A DNA stretch of 64,000 bases from Eggerthella timonensis (GCF_900184265.1 NZ_FXXA01000002.1:762734-826733); one strand, 5' to 3'. Counted from the first letter of the stretch, positions 42,261 to 51,109 are shown. Numbers and translations are program-made. The notes: generated by a model from the letters alone, not told the origin.

Positions 42261-43490
42261 ATGACGATCGAGGCGGCAAACGAAAAAGTGCTCGAGGTGT
42301 TTCAGCGCTCCGATGTGCGACTGGTGGGAATGGCGTTGGCGAAAGACGTGATCCCCGGTATGCACGCTACGTTGGTTACCCATGCGGGCCCGCCCATCGA
42401 GTGGGAACGCATGTGCGGCCCCATGAAAGGCGCGGTTATCGGTGCTCTCATCTACGAGGGGCTCGCCACCGATACGGAAAGCGCAGTGACGCTCATCGAG
42501 TCCGGTGCTATCGAATTCTCGCCCAATCACGAGCACCAGGCCGTCGGGCCTATGGCGGGCGTCATCACGTCTCACATGCCGGTGTTCATCATGGAGAACG
42601 TGACGTACGACACGACGGCGTATTCGAACGTATGCGAAGGTCAGGGGAAATGCCTGCGTTTCGGTGCGTACGACGAAGCCGTCATCGCGCGCATGAACTG
42701 GCTGCGTGACGTGTTCTACCCCATCCTCGATGAAGCCATCAGGCAAGCAGGTGGCATCGATTATCGTGGCATCACGGCGCAGGCTGTTCAGATGGGCGAC
42801 GATAACCATAATCGCAACAAGGCTTCCACGGCTCTGCTTATTCGGGCACTTGCGAAGCACTTTGTCCAGGTGGACGCTCCAGCGAACGATGTGTACCGCG
42901 TCATCGAGCACCTTGAGAACACGGAGATGTTCAACGTTAACCTGACCATGGCCATGGCAAAAACGATGTCCCTTGCCGCATCGGGAGTAGAAGGCTCCAC
43001 TATTGTCACGGTTATGGCTCGCAACGGCGTGGACTTCGGCATCAAGGTGTCCGGCCTTGGCGATCGATGGTTCGTCGCCGAAGCGAACTATCCTGAGGGC
43101 CTGTATTTCCCGGGGTATTCGCAGGAGGATGCCGCGCGCGATATCGGCGACTCGTCCATCACCGAAACGTTCGGTATGGGAGGATTCTCCCTTGCAGCGG
43201 CTCCGGCAATCGTGCAGTTGGTTGGCGGCACGGTAGCCGATGGTATCACCACGACAAACGAGATGTACGAGATCACCGACGCGGAAAACGACTTGCTCAA
43301 GCTTCCGACGCTCGACTTCCGCGGGTCGCCAACGGGCATCGACGTCCTGAAAGTGCTCAAAACGGGCATCGAGCCCACCATCACCACGGGTATGGCGCAT
43401 AAAGATCCCGGCATCGGCCAGGTAGGAGCCGGTCTTGTGAAAGCGCCCATCGCCTGCTTCGTGAAAGCGGCAGAGGCGTTCTTACAGTAA
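42261..43490 (+). CDS. DUF1116 (YlbE/AllG-like) protein
   Basis: This 409-residue protein has the conserved N-terminal LVGMALAKDVIPGMHATLVT, then PMAGVITSHMPVFIMEN and QMGDDNHNRNKAS, and near the C terminus AHKDPGIGQVGAG. This matches the DUF1116 family, one of the three proteins linked to oxamate carbamoyltransferase activity in E. coli. It sits in the middle of the operon behind a GGTAGGTAG-type ribosome-binding site. Substrate specificity is not readable. Confidence 0.87.
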   Translation: MTIEAANEKVLEVFQRSDVRLVGMALAKDVIPGMHATLVTHAGPPIEWERMCGPMKGAVIGALIYEGLATDTESAVTLIESGAIEFSPNHEHQAVGPMAGVITSHMPVFIMENVTYDTTAYSNVCEGQGKCLRFGAYDEAVIARMNWLRDVFYPILDEAIRQAGGIDYRGITAQAVQMGDDNHNRNKASTALLIRALAKHFVQVDAPANDVYRVIEHLENTEMFNVNLTMAMAKTMSLAASGVEGSTIVTVMARNGVDFGIKVSGLGDRWFVAEANYPEGLYFPGYSQEDAARDIGDSSITETFGMGGFSLAAAPAIVQLVGGTVADGITTTNEMYEITDAENDLLKLPTLDFRGSPTGIDVLKVLKTGIEPTITTGMAHKDPGIGQVGAGLVKAPIACFVKAAEAFLQ

Positions 43491-43528
43491 GCGTGACCAG
43501 AGGATTCGGATTGAAAGGGGGAGGGCAT

Positions 43529-44239
43529 ATGCGTGTCATGCGAGCGAGCGATGACCTTGTCCTCCCCATGGCGCTAACGGTAACCGCCCGGTTTCGCCAT
43601 GCGGTTATGGCCGAAGGCACAGATGGGGTGCTGATCAGCGTGCTTGCAGAAGGCAGGCTTGCCGGGCCCAACAGCATCGTGGTGGATCGGCTTCCGCAAG
43701 ACGATCGTTTCTTCGCGGGCGAGTGCGTTGAGAGGTTCGACGTGTCGCTGCCGCGCGGTGGCGAGCGCTTCTTGGGCGAGGCTTGTGCAATGATGGGTCG
43801 TTTCCTCGCCTTGTTCTCTCCGTGCGAATCCCTCTACCGAGCGGCAGCATGCGACCCCGCCGTGGCTGCGTTACTCAAGCGGCATGCCCGCTCGATCAAG
43901 GGCGAAGGCGATCCTTTCGTCGACGTATCAGGTTTTGGATGTGGGCTCACGCCGAGCACTGACGATTATCTTCTGGGGGCGCTCGCCTGTTGCGCGGCGT
44001 GCGGGCTGCCTGCAGAAGCTCGTATGAGAGCCAACATCGAGCGATCTCTCGATGGCATGGCTCCGCTCAGTCGCGCGATGCTCTCTCATGCGCTTGATGG
44101 GCGGTATCCGGAAGTCGTTCTTGATTTCATGCGGTACCGCGATGCTCGCCACTTGCTTGCATTTGTTCGACATGGTTCGACGTCGGGCTACGATATGGTA
44201 TTCGGCTTGTGTGCTGCCGCGCAGGGAGTGTTCGGCTGA
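43529..44239 (+). CDS. DUF2877 (YlbF/AllH-like) protein
   Basis: This 236-residue protein has the family motif FGCGLTPSTDDYLLGAL. It is the third member of the AllFGH-type set. I chose the ATG at 43529, preceded by GGGGGAGGG; a GTG at 43493 would add twelve residues but overlaps nothing useful. Carbamate kinase, which usually completes this pathway, is not encoded in the operon or elsewhere in the window. Confidence 0.83.
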   Translation: MRVMRASDDLVLPMALTVTARFRHAVMAEGTDGVLISVLAEGRLAGPNSIVVDRLPQDDRFFAGECVERFDVSLPRGGERFLGEACAMMGRFLALFSPCESLYRAAACDPAVAALLKRHARSIKGEGDPFVDVSGFGCGLTPSTDDYLLGALACCAACGLPAEARMRANIERSLDGMAPLSRAMLSHALDGRYPEVVLDFMRYRDARHLLAFVRHGSTSGYDMVFGLCAAAQGVFG

Positions 44240-44242
44240 GAA

Positions 44243-44252
44243 GGGGGGGGGG
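44243..44252 (+). repeat. Ten-G tract forming the ribosome-binding site of the hydrolase gene
   Basis: A run of ten G starts three bases after the DUF2877 stop and ends five bases before the GTG at 44258. Slippage would change Shine-Dalgarno strength and spacing. Confidence 0.7.
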
Positions 44253-44257
44253 AAGGC

Positions 44258-45088
44258 GTGGAGGGTGCGAGTGCAACGGCTGCAGGAATTCCCTACGTGA
44301 TGAGGGCCGCTCTGAGTTCCGATCGCCGAGGCACCGTTGTGTATGTGCACGGCGGAGGCATGGTGTACGGAAGTATGCGAGATTACCCCGAGTGCTCGGT
44401 TCGCCGGTTTCTCAACGAGGGGTTCGATATCCTTTCCATCGGCTATCCTCTGGCACCGGAAACCGGCCTTGCTGCCATTGTCGAATCGACGGCCGCCTGT
44501 CTCATCGAGCTCATGGACGAAGGAGTGATTGACGGCGAGGCGTATTACGCGTTCGGGCGTTCGGCGGGGACGTTCCTGTGGGTGGCGCTTATCGATCGAC
44601 TCAAGCAGGCGCAACGAAGCCTCCCTCGCGCGTTCCTTGCATTTTATGGCTATGCGAGCTTGCGGCATCTCCGCTTGTTCGAGCCGGACCAATGCTATCG
44701 AGCTGACCATCCCATTGCGCAAGATGTGGCTTTCGGTCTTATTCGCACCAAACCGGTGTTCGACGATCTTGCTATGGAGCGCCTGCTGCTATACGTGTTC
44801 GCACGCCAGCAAGGTATTATGGGGACGTTGCTCGATGTGTCGCCGGACGAGCTGGATGCCTACGATTTTGAACATGGTTCCGAGCGGGAGCTTCCGCCGA
44901 CGTTTGCCACGTGGTGTGCGCTTGACGACGAAGTCGACCCTGCGGCATCGCGCGCGCTGTGCGCACTGTCTCCCGATTGCACGACGTGGGTTGTCGATGC
45001 GCGCGGACACGACTACGACCAGATGGTCGATACGCCGGCGTACGAAGAATTAATGCGTCGCCTGCTCGCCTGGTTGAAGGAACGATGA
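44258..45088 (+). CDS. Alpha/beta-hydrolase, HSL-like
   Basis: This 276-residue protein has the oxyanion motif VYVHGGGMVYGS and the nucleophile elbow YAFGRSAGTF with Ser102. A C-terminal DARGHDYDQMVDTPAYEEL probably supplies the catalytic His. This is the hormone-sensitive-lipase branch of esterases and amidases. It starts with GTG behind a poly-G tract and is the last gene of the MFS-fdrA operon, so it may hydrolyse an ester or amide before the carbamoyl step. The function is inferred from context only. Confidence 0.8.
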   Translation: MEGASATAAGIPYVMRAALSSDRRGTVVYVHGGGMVYGSMRDYPECSVRRFLNEGFDILSIGYPLAPETGLAAIVESTAACLIELMDEGVIDGEAYYAFGRSAGTFLWVALIDRLKQAQRSLPRAFLAFYGYASLRHLRLFEPDQCYRADHPIAQDVAFGLIRTKPVFDDLAMERLLLYVFARQQGIMGTLLDVSPDELDAYDFEHGSERELPPTFATWCALDDEVDPAASRALCALSPDCTTWVVDARGHDYDQMVDTPAYEELMRRLLAWLKER

Positions 45089-45089
45089 G

Positions 45090-45776
45090 TTATGAGGCGG
45101 TTGCGTCCTCGTCACTTTCGGAAAGCTTCTTCCTGGTGCGGTCTTTGTACGACGACGTGTGATTGCGCGCCGACATGTCGGCTATCTTGAGATCGCCGGA
45201 TGTGATGGCCTCGTACAGGTCCACGTGCTCGGCATGCACGGTGGACAAGTCCAGTTTGTCGCCGGACAGTCGATGCATGCGCATGAGGATGGGGTTCAGG
45301 ATGTCGGTGAGCATCTTGTTGTCGGCGAGGGCGAGCACTTCTTCGTGAAACTCTGCATTGGTTCGGAAGGCCGTTTCGTTGTCGCGTGCCAAGATGGCTC
45401 GCTTGTTCTCATCAAGCAAGCGCTTGAGCCTGGTCGGGTCGGCACCGTTCGCCACGTTTTGGCACGCCAAACGAGCAGCCAGGGCCTCCAAGCTCTCTCG
45501 TACTACGAATAAGTCGTTGAGCTCTTTGGGACGCAGGCTTGCCACTGCCACACCGCGGGTGGGAAGTTGGCTGATCAGCCCGTGCCGCATGAGCAGTTTC
45601 AATGCGTCGCGCACAGGCTGTCGCGACACGTTGAAGTCTTGTGCGAGTTGGCGCTCCACAAGGCGATCGCCCGGTTTTAGCTTTCCCGAGAATATTTGAG
45701 CTTCAAGCTCGTTGGCAATGTCTTCGCTAATGGGGTGGTTGGCGTCTGCAAAGGCATGGTCGAGTTGTTCGGGCAT
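45090..45776 (-). CDS. GntR-family (FadR-type) transcriptional regulator
   Basis: This protein has 228 residues. The winged helix (about residues 15-80) reads DRLVERQLAQDFNVSRQPVRDALKLL and the wing includes LISQLPTRGVAVA. The C-terminal all-helical FCD ligand-binding domain contains RTNAEFHEEVLALADNKML. The gene is convergent with the operon ending at 45088, one base away. Three GntR-like palindromes upstream of that operon (38877-38989) are its likely targets. Its start follows GATCATC-rich sequence without a strong ribosome-binding site. Confidence 0.87.
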   Translation of the reverse strand: MPEQLDHAFADANHPISEDIANELEAQIFSGKLKPGDRLVERQLAQDFNVSRQPVRDALKLLMRHGLISQLPTRGVAVASLRPKELNDLFVVRESLEALAARLACQNVANGADPTRLKRLLDENKRAILARDNETAFRTNAEFHEEVLALADNKMLTDILNPILMRMHRLSGDKLDLSTVHAEHVDLYEAITSGDLKIADMSARNHTSSYKDRTRKKLSESDEDATAS

Positions 45777-45885
45777 GATGATCCTCGGGTTCGTTTCAGA
45801 AACATTTGCGTGGTGCTAATCATATCGCGTTTTCGGGTCGCATGGCGCAACTACCACGTGTGCATGAGGATATCGATGATGTTGA

Positions 45886-45932
45886 GGGCGCAAAACGAGA
45901 TCGGAAATTGCCATAAGTTTCGTTTTGCGCCC
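45886..45932. terminator. 13-bp hairpin after accC
   Basis: GGGCGCAAAACGA (45886-45898) pairs perfectly with TCGTTTTGCGCCC (45920-45932). The outer GGGCGCAAAA is shared with the palindrome at 11144-11293. It lies between accC and gntR on the minus strand. Confidence 0.6.
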
Positions 45933-45943
45933 CGCTCCCGCTT

Positions 45944-47293
45944 TTACACCTCGCCCTTCAAGAACTTCTCGATGAAGCTGGTGTCGGCGGTTCCGGCGGC
46001 GAACGTCTCGTTCTCCATGATGGCGTACTGGAAATCGAGGTTCGTCTTCACGCCTACCACCACCATCTCCTCCAGCGCGGTGCGCATCTTCGCGATGGCC
46101 TCGGTGCGGTCGCGGCCGTGCACGATCACCTTGGCGATCATGGAGTCGTAGTACGGCGTGATCTCGTAGCCGTCGTAGGCCGCGGTGTCCACGCGCACGC
46201 CGTTTCCGCCGGGCAGGTGCATCTGCGAGATGGTGCCGGGCGACGGGAGGAACCCGCGCTCGGGCTGCTCGGCGTTCACGCGGCATTCGATGGCGTGGCC
46301 GCGATAGGTGATGTCGTCCTGCGTGAACGTGAGCGGGTCGCCCGCCGCCACGCGGATCATCTCCTCCACGAGGTCGGTGCCCGTGACCATCTCGGTGACG
46401 GGGTGCTCTACCTGGATGCGCGTGTTCATTTCCATGAAGTAGTAGTTCAGCTGGTCGTCCAGCAAAAACTCGATGGTGCCCGCCGACGTGTAGCCCACGG
46501 CCTGTGCCGCGCGCACGGCCGCCTCCAGCATCTCGTCGCGCACGCGTTCCGTGAGCACGGGCGAGGGGCTTTCCTCGATCATCTTCTGGTGGTTGCGCTG
46601 CACCGAGCAGTCGCGCTCGCCGAGGGCCACCACGGTGCCGTACGTGTCGGCGATGATCTGCACCTCCACGTGGCGCGGGTTGAGCACGCAGCGCTCCAGG
46701 TACATGGTGTTGTCGCCGAACGCGCCCACGCTCTCGCGCTGCGCGATGGAGAACTGTTCGGAGAAATCGCGCTCGTCGTAGCTGACGCGCATGCCCTTGC
46801 CGCCGCCGCCCGACGACGCCTTGATCATGATGGGCCAGCCGATCTCACGCGCCAGCGCCAGCGCCTCGTCGGGATGGTGCACGGGCTCCTTCGTGCCCGG
46901 AACTACGGGCACGCCGGCTTCCATCATGGTCTTGCGGGCCTGGCTCTTGTTGCCCATGCGGTCGAGCACGTCGGGCGCGGGGCCGATGAACACGATGTCG
47001 TTCTCGCGGCACAGCTTCGCGAACGTGGAGTTCTCGGACAGGAAGCCGTAGCCGGGATGGATGGCCTGCGCGCCGGTGCCCTTCGCCGCGGCGAGGATGG
47101 CGGCGATGTTCAGGTACGAATCGCGCGCGGCCGGCGGTCCGATGCACACGCTCTCGTCGGCCAGGTACACGTGGAGCGAATGCTTATCGGCTGTGGAGTA
47201 CACGGCCACCGTCTTGATGTCCATCGCGCGGCAGGCGCGGATGATGCGGACGGCGATCTCGCCGCGGTTGGCGATGAGTATCTTGTCGAACAT
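45944..47293 (-). CDS. accC: Biotin carboxylase subunit
   Basis: This 449-residue protein is a full-length ATP-grasp biotin carboxylase. It has FDKILIANRGEIAVRIIRAC, the GYGFLSEN loop, KASSGGGGKGMRV for ATP and MEMNTRIQVEHPVTE for catalysis. It charges biotin on the carrier protein with bicarbonate and ATP. It is the last gene of a pxpB-pxpC-accB-accC run and starts ten bases after accB. No AccA/AccD carboxyltransferase is present. PxpB/PxpC are homologous to the carboxyltransferase half of urea carboxylase, so the four genes could form one amide carboxylase. Alternatively it serves acetyl-CoA carboxylase with AccAD encoded elsewhere. Confidence 0.92.
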   Translation of the reverse strand: MFDKILIANRGEIAVRIIRACRAMDIKTVAVYSTADKHSLHVYLADESVCIGPPAARDSYLNIAAILAAAKGTGAQAIHPGYGFLSENSTFAKLCRENDIVFIGPAPDVLDRMGNKSQARKTMMEAGVPVVPGTKEPVHHPDEALALAREIGWPIMIKASSGGGGKGMRVSYDERDFSEQFSIAQRESVGAFGDNTMYLERCVLNPRHVEVQIIADTYGTVVALGERDCSVQRNHQKMIEESPSPVLTERVRDEMLEAAVRAAQAVGYTSAGTIEFLLDDQLNYYFMEMNTRIQVEHPVTEMVTGTDLVEEMIRVAAGDPLTFTQDDITYRGHAIECRVNAEQPERGFLPSPGTISQMHLPGGNGVRVDTAAYDGYEITPYYDSMIAKVIVHGRDRTEAIAKMRTALEEMVVVGVKTNLDFQYAIMENETFAAGTADTSFIEKFLKGEV

Positions 47294-47303
47294 GGCGCGC
47301 GCC

Positions 47304-47777
47304 CTAGTGCGTTTCGCCGGCGGCGGTGGCCACGCGGAACAGCGGCTGGTCGTACTCGACCTGCGTGCCGTTGGCGGCGAGCACCTCCACCACGATACCG
47401 GGGGCGGGCGTGGTGATCTCGTTCATCATCTTCATAGCCTCGACGATGGCCAGCGTCTGGCCGGACAGCACTTCCTGGCCCACCTTGACGAACGGGTCCT
47501 CGTCCGGGCTCGGCGAGATGTAGAACATGCCCACCATGGGGCTGCGCACGAGAATGGAGCTTTCGTCGGCGTCTTCCACTGCGGCCGCCTCGTGGCTTTC
47601 GGTCTTGCCGGCCAAAAGCGCGCTCACGCGGTCGGCCATGAGCGGCAGCGCGGTTGATGAGAGCGGGCCGTGGTTGCGCTCCAGCTCGATTTTCGTGTCG
47701 CCGTCGTCCACGCGCAAGGCCGTGAGCTCGGCCTTGTCCATGATGGCGATCAACTCTTCGATGGCTTTCGTATCCAT
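47304..47777 (-). CDS. accB: Biotin carboxyl carrier protein
   Basis: The N-terminal helical part of this 157-residue protein (AIEELIAIMDKAELTALRVD) is typical of AccB. A linker follows, and the biotinyl domain carries VEAMKMMNE with the biotin-accepting Lys116. It has the size of a normal AccB. It is 66 bp after pxpC and directly before accC on the minus strand, which supports a single transcript. Confidence 0.92.
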   Translation of the reverse strand: MDTKAIEELIAIMDKAELTALRVDDGDTKIELERNHGPLSSTALPLMADRVSALLAGKTESHEAAAVEDADESSILVRSPMVGMFYISPSPDEDPFVKVGQEVLSGQTLAIVEAMKMMNEITTPAPGIVVEVLAANGTQVEYDQPLFRVATAAGETH

Positions 47778-47843
47778 GGCAATCTCCCTACGTTTGCGAC
47801 GGGGTTCTGTGGCGGTGCTGAACCCCGTCTACTATCTTCTCGT

Positions 47844-49013
47844 CTACGTCGTCGTGTGTTCGGTGGTGTCGGTTGCGTCCGATGGTCGGTGGTGCTTCGG
47901 GATGCTTCCCAGGGCGTTGCGGTTGCCGATGCGCTCCGATCGGTCGGCGCGATCGATCCACAGCATGTCGGCTTGCGACTTGCGCGCCTGCTCTTCCAGG
48001 ATGGGAGTCAAGCGGCGCGCCGTGCGTCGGGGCGAGATGCCGTCGGCGCTGGGGCGCCGCACCTTCAGGGCCAGCATCTCGAACAGGCGCGCTTCCTGGC
48101 GCAGCAGCGTCTGAGCCTCTTGCACGCCGATGGACTCGAAGCGCACCTTGCTGCCCGGAGGGCGCTGCACGAGCTTCGGTATGTCCACGCTGGCGATGGT
48201 GCCGATTTTCGCATAGCCGCCCGTTGTTTGGCGGTCGGCCAGCATGATGATGGGCCGCCCGTGGGACGGCACCTGCACGGCGCCGAACGCGATGCCGTCG
48301 GAAATGATGTCGGAACCGTGTTTCGTGGCGATTTCCGGGCCGTCCAGCCGGTAGCCCATGCGGTCGCACTTTGTGGTGGTGGCGTACGCTTGGCCGTAGA
48401 ACGTGGCCAGCCCTTCGTCGGTGAACATGTCCTGCTGCGGGCCGGGCACCACGCGCACGGTCACCTCGTCGCGGTCGAAGCCGTAGAACTCGCCGTCGCC
48501 GTCGATGCGGTGCGATCCCAGGTTGGGGAGGAAGTCCACGCTCTTCGTGGAGAACGGCAGGTAGTCGCCGATGATAAGCGCGCGTCCCTTCCAGCCGCCG
48601 AACTCGCACTTGAGGTTCGTCGAGCGGCTTCCCATCACCTCGGGCACGCGCACGCTGTTGCCCGCGATGGCCAGGTAGCCGTAGCATCCGGTGCGCGACG
48701 CCTTAAAGCGCAGGATGGAGCCGCGACGCACCATGATGGCGGCGTACGAGGGAACGGGCTCGCCGTCGAGCGTGGGCGCGAAATCGCCGCCCGTGATGGC
48801 GATGCACGTGTTCGTGGTGAAACGCACCGTGGGTCCGGCAAGGGCGAACTCGAGCACGGGAGCGTTCGGATCGTTCTCCACCAGCAGGTTCGCAATGGCG
48901 AAGGCGCGATGATCCATCACGCCGTTCGTGGAAAAGCCGCTTCCCTGGTAGCCGAAGCGGCCGGTGTCCTGGATGGTGGTGATCACCCCGGGTTTCTTTA
49001 CGACCAGGCCCAT
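47844..49013 (-). CDS. pxpC: Biotin-dependent carboxyltransferase-family protein, 5-oxoprolinase subunit C
   Basis: This 389-residue protein has the AHS2/KipA signature: VKKPGVITTIQDTGRFGYQG at the start, GVMDHRAFAIANLLVEN, and near the C terminus GRPIIMLADRQTTGGYAKIG. PxpC works with PxpB and PxpA in ATP-dependent 5-oxoproline hydrolysis; the same fold forms part of urea carboxylase. The C-terminal 80 residues beyond the usual end are charged and Arg-rich, longer than typical. It starts one base after the pxpB stop. Confidence 0.88.
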   Translation of the reverse strand: MGLVVKKPGVITTIQDTGRFGYQGSGFSTNGVMDHRAFAIANLLVENDPNAPVLEFALAGPTVRFTTNTCIAITGGDFAPTLDGEPVPSYAAIMVRRGSILRFKASRTGCYGYLAIAGNSVRVPEVMGSRSTNLKCEFGGWKGRALIIGDYLPFSTKSVDFLPNLGSHRIDGDGEFYGFDRDEVTVRVVPGPQQDMFTDEGLATFYGQAYATTTKCDRMGYRLDGPEIATKHGSDIISDGIAFGAVQVPSHGRPIIMLADRQTTGGYAKIGTIASVDIPKLVQRPPGSKVRFESIGVQEAQTLLRQEARLFEMLALKVRRPSADGISPRRTARRLTPILEEQARKSQADMLWIDRADRSERIGNRNALGSIPKHHRPSDATDTTEHTTT

Positions 49014-49014
49014 G

Positions 49015-49743
49015 CTACTCGCCCTCCACGAAGATGCCGTACGAATAGGTTCCCGCGGCCAGCTGCGCTTCGATGGCGGTGTACTCGTCGGGCGTGATGG
49101 GCACGAAGCGCAGGTACTCGCCCGCCGCGTACAGGATGGGCTCCTCGCGATCGGGGTCGTAGGGCTTGAGCGGCGTGCGGCCGATAATCTGCCAGCCTCC
49201 TGGGGAGGCCAGCGGGTAGATGCCCGTCTGCGCGCCGCCTATTCCGACGCTGCCCGGCTCGATGCGCGTGCGTGGCACGCTGAGGCGCGGCGTGTGCAGG
49301 CGCTCGTCGAGGCCGCCCAGGTAGGCGAAGCCGGGCAGGAAGCCCAGCATGTCGATAAGGTAGTCGCGATCGGTATGGATGGCGATGACCTCGTCCTCGG
49401 TGAGGCCTGCTTGCGCTGCCACGTTCGCCAAGTCGGGTCCGAACTCGCCCCCGTAGCACACGGGGATGGGCACGATCTTGCGGATGCTCAGATCGGCCTC
49501 GCCCACGTCGCGCAGCTTGGAGCGCAGCTTCGTGGACAGCTCGTCGAACGTGATGACGAGGGGGTTGTAGTACACCATGAGCGAGCAGAACGTCGGGACG
49601 AGCTCGGTGACCCCGTGCACGGGGTCTGCGGTAAGGTTCTCTGCGGCCATGCGGATTTTGGCGCTCGTTTCCGCGGATATCGCGTGGGCGAATTCCAGGT
49701 TGAGCGCCGAGTCCCCCGCGATGGTGATGGTGAATCCCGCCAT
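49015..49743 (-). CDS. pxpB: 5-oxoprolinase subunit B (KipI/AHS1 family)
   Basis: This 242-residue protein has the family motifs VTELVPTFCSLMVYYNPL, IPVCYGGEFGPDL, LGFLPGFAYLGGLDERL and SPGGWQIIGRT. It is the allophanate-hydrolase-subunit-1 fold. It is the first gene of the pxpBC-accBC run and is divergent from a TauE/SafE permease gene across 72 bp. Confidence 0.9.
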   Translation of the reverse strand: MAGFTITIAGDSALNLEFAHAISAETSAKIRMAAENLTADPVHGVTELVPTFCSLMVYYNPLVITFDELSTKLRSKLRDVGEADLSIRKIVPIPVCYGGEFGPDLANVAAQAGLTEDEVIAIHTDRDYLIDMLGFLPGFAYLGGLDERLHTPRLSVPRTRIEPGSVGIGGAQTGIYPLASPGGWQIIGRTPLKPYDPDREEPILYAAGEYLRFVPITPDEYTAIEAQLAAGTYSYGIFVEGE

Positions 49744-49771
49744 GCAATTCCGTCCTCTGGCGTGTATGCCG

Positions 49772-49812
49772 TGCTACACTTGTACGCTGGTCATATAGAT
49801 AGGATTGTAGCA
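49772..49812. promoter_or_regulatory. Dyad between pxpB and the divergent permease gene
   Basis: TGCTACA (49772-49778) and TGTAGCA (49806-49812) are perfect inverted 7-mers 27 bp apart in a 72-bp divergent promoter region. They could bind one regulator controlling both genes. Confidence 0.4.
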
Positions 49813-49815
49813 TAT

Positions 49816-50529
49816 ATGGAAAAAGCGCTTTTCCTGGCCGCGTTCTTTTTCGCCTACACGGTCCAGGCCATCACGGGGTTCGCGGGCAACATCTTCGCCA
49901 TGCCGGTGGGCACGACGCTGCTGGGCTTGGAATCAACGGTGTCCATCCTCAACGCAATGGGCTTTTTCGCCTGCGGCCTGCTGACCGTGCTCAACATCAA
50001 ACACGTGAACTGGCGCGAGTTGGGCAAGATCCTCGGCGTCATGGTGGTGTTCATGTTCGTGGGCATCTGGCTGGACACGCTCGTGCCGCTGCATATCCTG
50101 TTGAAGATCTACGGCGCCGTCATCGTGATCATCGGCATCAAGAACCTGGCGATGCCGCAGCAGAAGTTCATGCCGGAGTGGGCGCTGTGGATCATCCTCG
50201 CCCTGGCCGGCCTCATCCAGGGCATGTTCGTGTCGGGCGGCGCGCTGCTGGTTATCTACGCGGTGCAGAAGCTGCGCGACCAGCAGCAGTTCCGCATCAC
50301 GCTGTCGGCCACGTGGACCGCGCTTAACCTCATGTACGCGCTCATCGCGTTCCAACAGGGCCACTTCACGGGCGATGTCATCCAGATCATCGTCTTCTGC
50401 ATCCCTTTGGCCGTGCTGGCCACGTTCCTGGGCAGCAAGCTGCAAAAGAAGATCAGCCAGGAGAAGTTTCTCAAGCTCACGTACGTGCTGCTGCTGTGCG
50501 TGGGCGTTATCCTGCTGATTACGTCCTAG
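49816..50529 (+). CDS. TauE/SafE family permease
   Basis: This protein has 237 residues, about eight hydrophobic helices, and the two-repeat TauE/SafE pattern (TGFAGNIFAMPVGTTLLGL in the first half, GLIQGMFVSGGALLVIYAVQ in the second). Family members export or import sulfonates, sulfite or organic acids. Its position beside pxpBC-accBC suggests transport of a compound linked to that pathway. The ATG at 49816 has no strong ribosome-binding site (GATTGTAG), so the start is somewhat uncertain. Confidence 0.8.
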   Translation: MEKALFLAAFFFAYTVQAITGFAGNIFAMPVGTTLLGLESTVSILNAMGFFACGLLTVLNIKHVNWRELGKILGVMVVFMFVGIWLDTLVPLHILLKIYGAVIVIIGIKNLAMPQQKFMPEWALWIILALAGLIQGMFVSGGALLVIYAVQKLRDQQQFRITLSATWTALNLMYALIAFQQGHFTGDVIQIIVFCIPLAVLATFLGSKLQKKISQEKFLKLTYVLLLCVGVILLITS

Positions 50530-50599
50530 CGTCCGGGGCTCGTTCTCGGACGGCTTGGGGTACAATGAGGCCAGGATGCAAGCGAGGAAAGGAACGATC

Positions 50600-51040
50600 A
50601 TGGCGCAGGAATACGCTCGAATCTTCGCCGCGCTCGACGGCGCGTCGACGCAGGAAGCGGTCGCGCAGCGCGCGGTCACGCTCGCGGCGGACAACCATGC
50701 CAAGCTCATGTTCGGCCATGTGATCGACTCGGTACCCTACGAGGCTTCGGGCGTGGACTTCGAAGCGCTGTGCGCCGAGGGCCAGAAGCGCCTCGAAACC
50801 GAGTTGGCCGACGTGCTGGCCGAGGCGCGCCAGAACCCCGACATCCCCTCGGTCGAGATCGCCGTGCGCGCGGGCCGCATTGCCGACACGCTGGAGCACG
50901 AGCTGATCGAGCCGTTCGAGCCGAACCTCGTGGTATGCGGCGAGCGCGGGCTGTCGAACATCAAGTACGTGTTCGTGGGCAGCGTGTCCACGTTCCTTAT
51001 CAGGAACCTCCGCTGCGACGTGCTGGTGGTCAAGCAGTAA
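50600..51040 (+). CDS. Universal stress protein, UspA family
   Basis: This 146-residue protein has the single-domain UspA fold. The N-terminal YARIFAALDGASTQEAVAQR is the first strand and helix, and VVCGERGLSNIKYVFVGSVSTFLIRNLRCDVLVVK carries the Gly-x2-Gly-x9-Gly-Ser/Thr-type nucleotide loop, with some changes, so ATP binding is probable but not certain. The ATG at 50600 follows GAGGAAAGGA. A terminator follows. Confidence 0.88.
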   Translation: MAQEYARIFAALDGASTQEAVAQRAVTLAADNHAKLMFGHVIDSVPYEASGVDFEALCAEGQKRLETELADVLAEARQNPDIPSVEIAVRAGRIADTLEHELIEPFEPNLVVCGERGLSNIKYVFVGSVSTFLIRNLRCDVLVVKQ

Positions 51041-51051
51041 GATAATGGGGC

Positions 51052-51079
51052 GGAGGCGGTGGTTTTCTTCGCCGCCTCC
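51052..51079 (+). terminator. Terminator after the usp gene
   Basis: GGAGGCGG (51052-51059) pairs with CCGCCTCC (51072-51079), loop rich in T. Confidence 0.6.
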
Positions 51080-51109
51080 TTCCAAATCGCTGGTAAAGGC
51101 GTAAAATTG

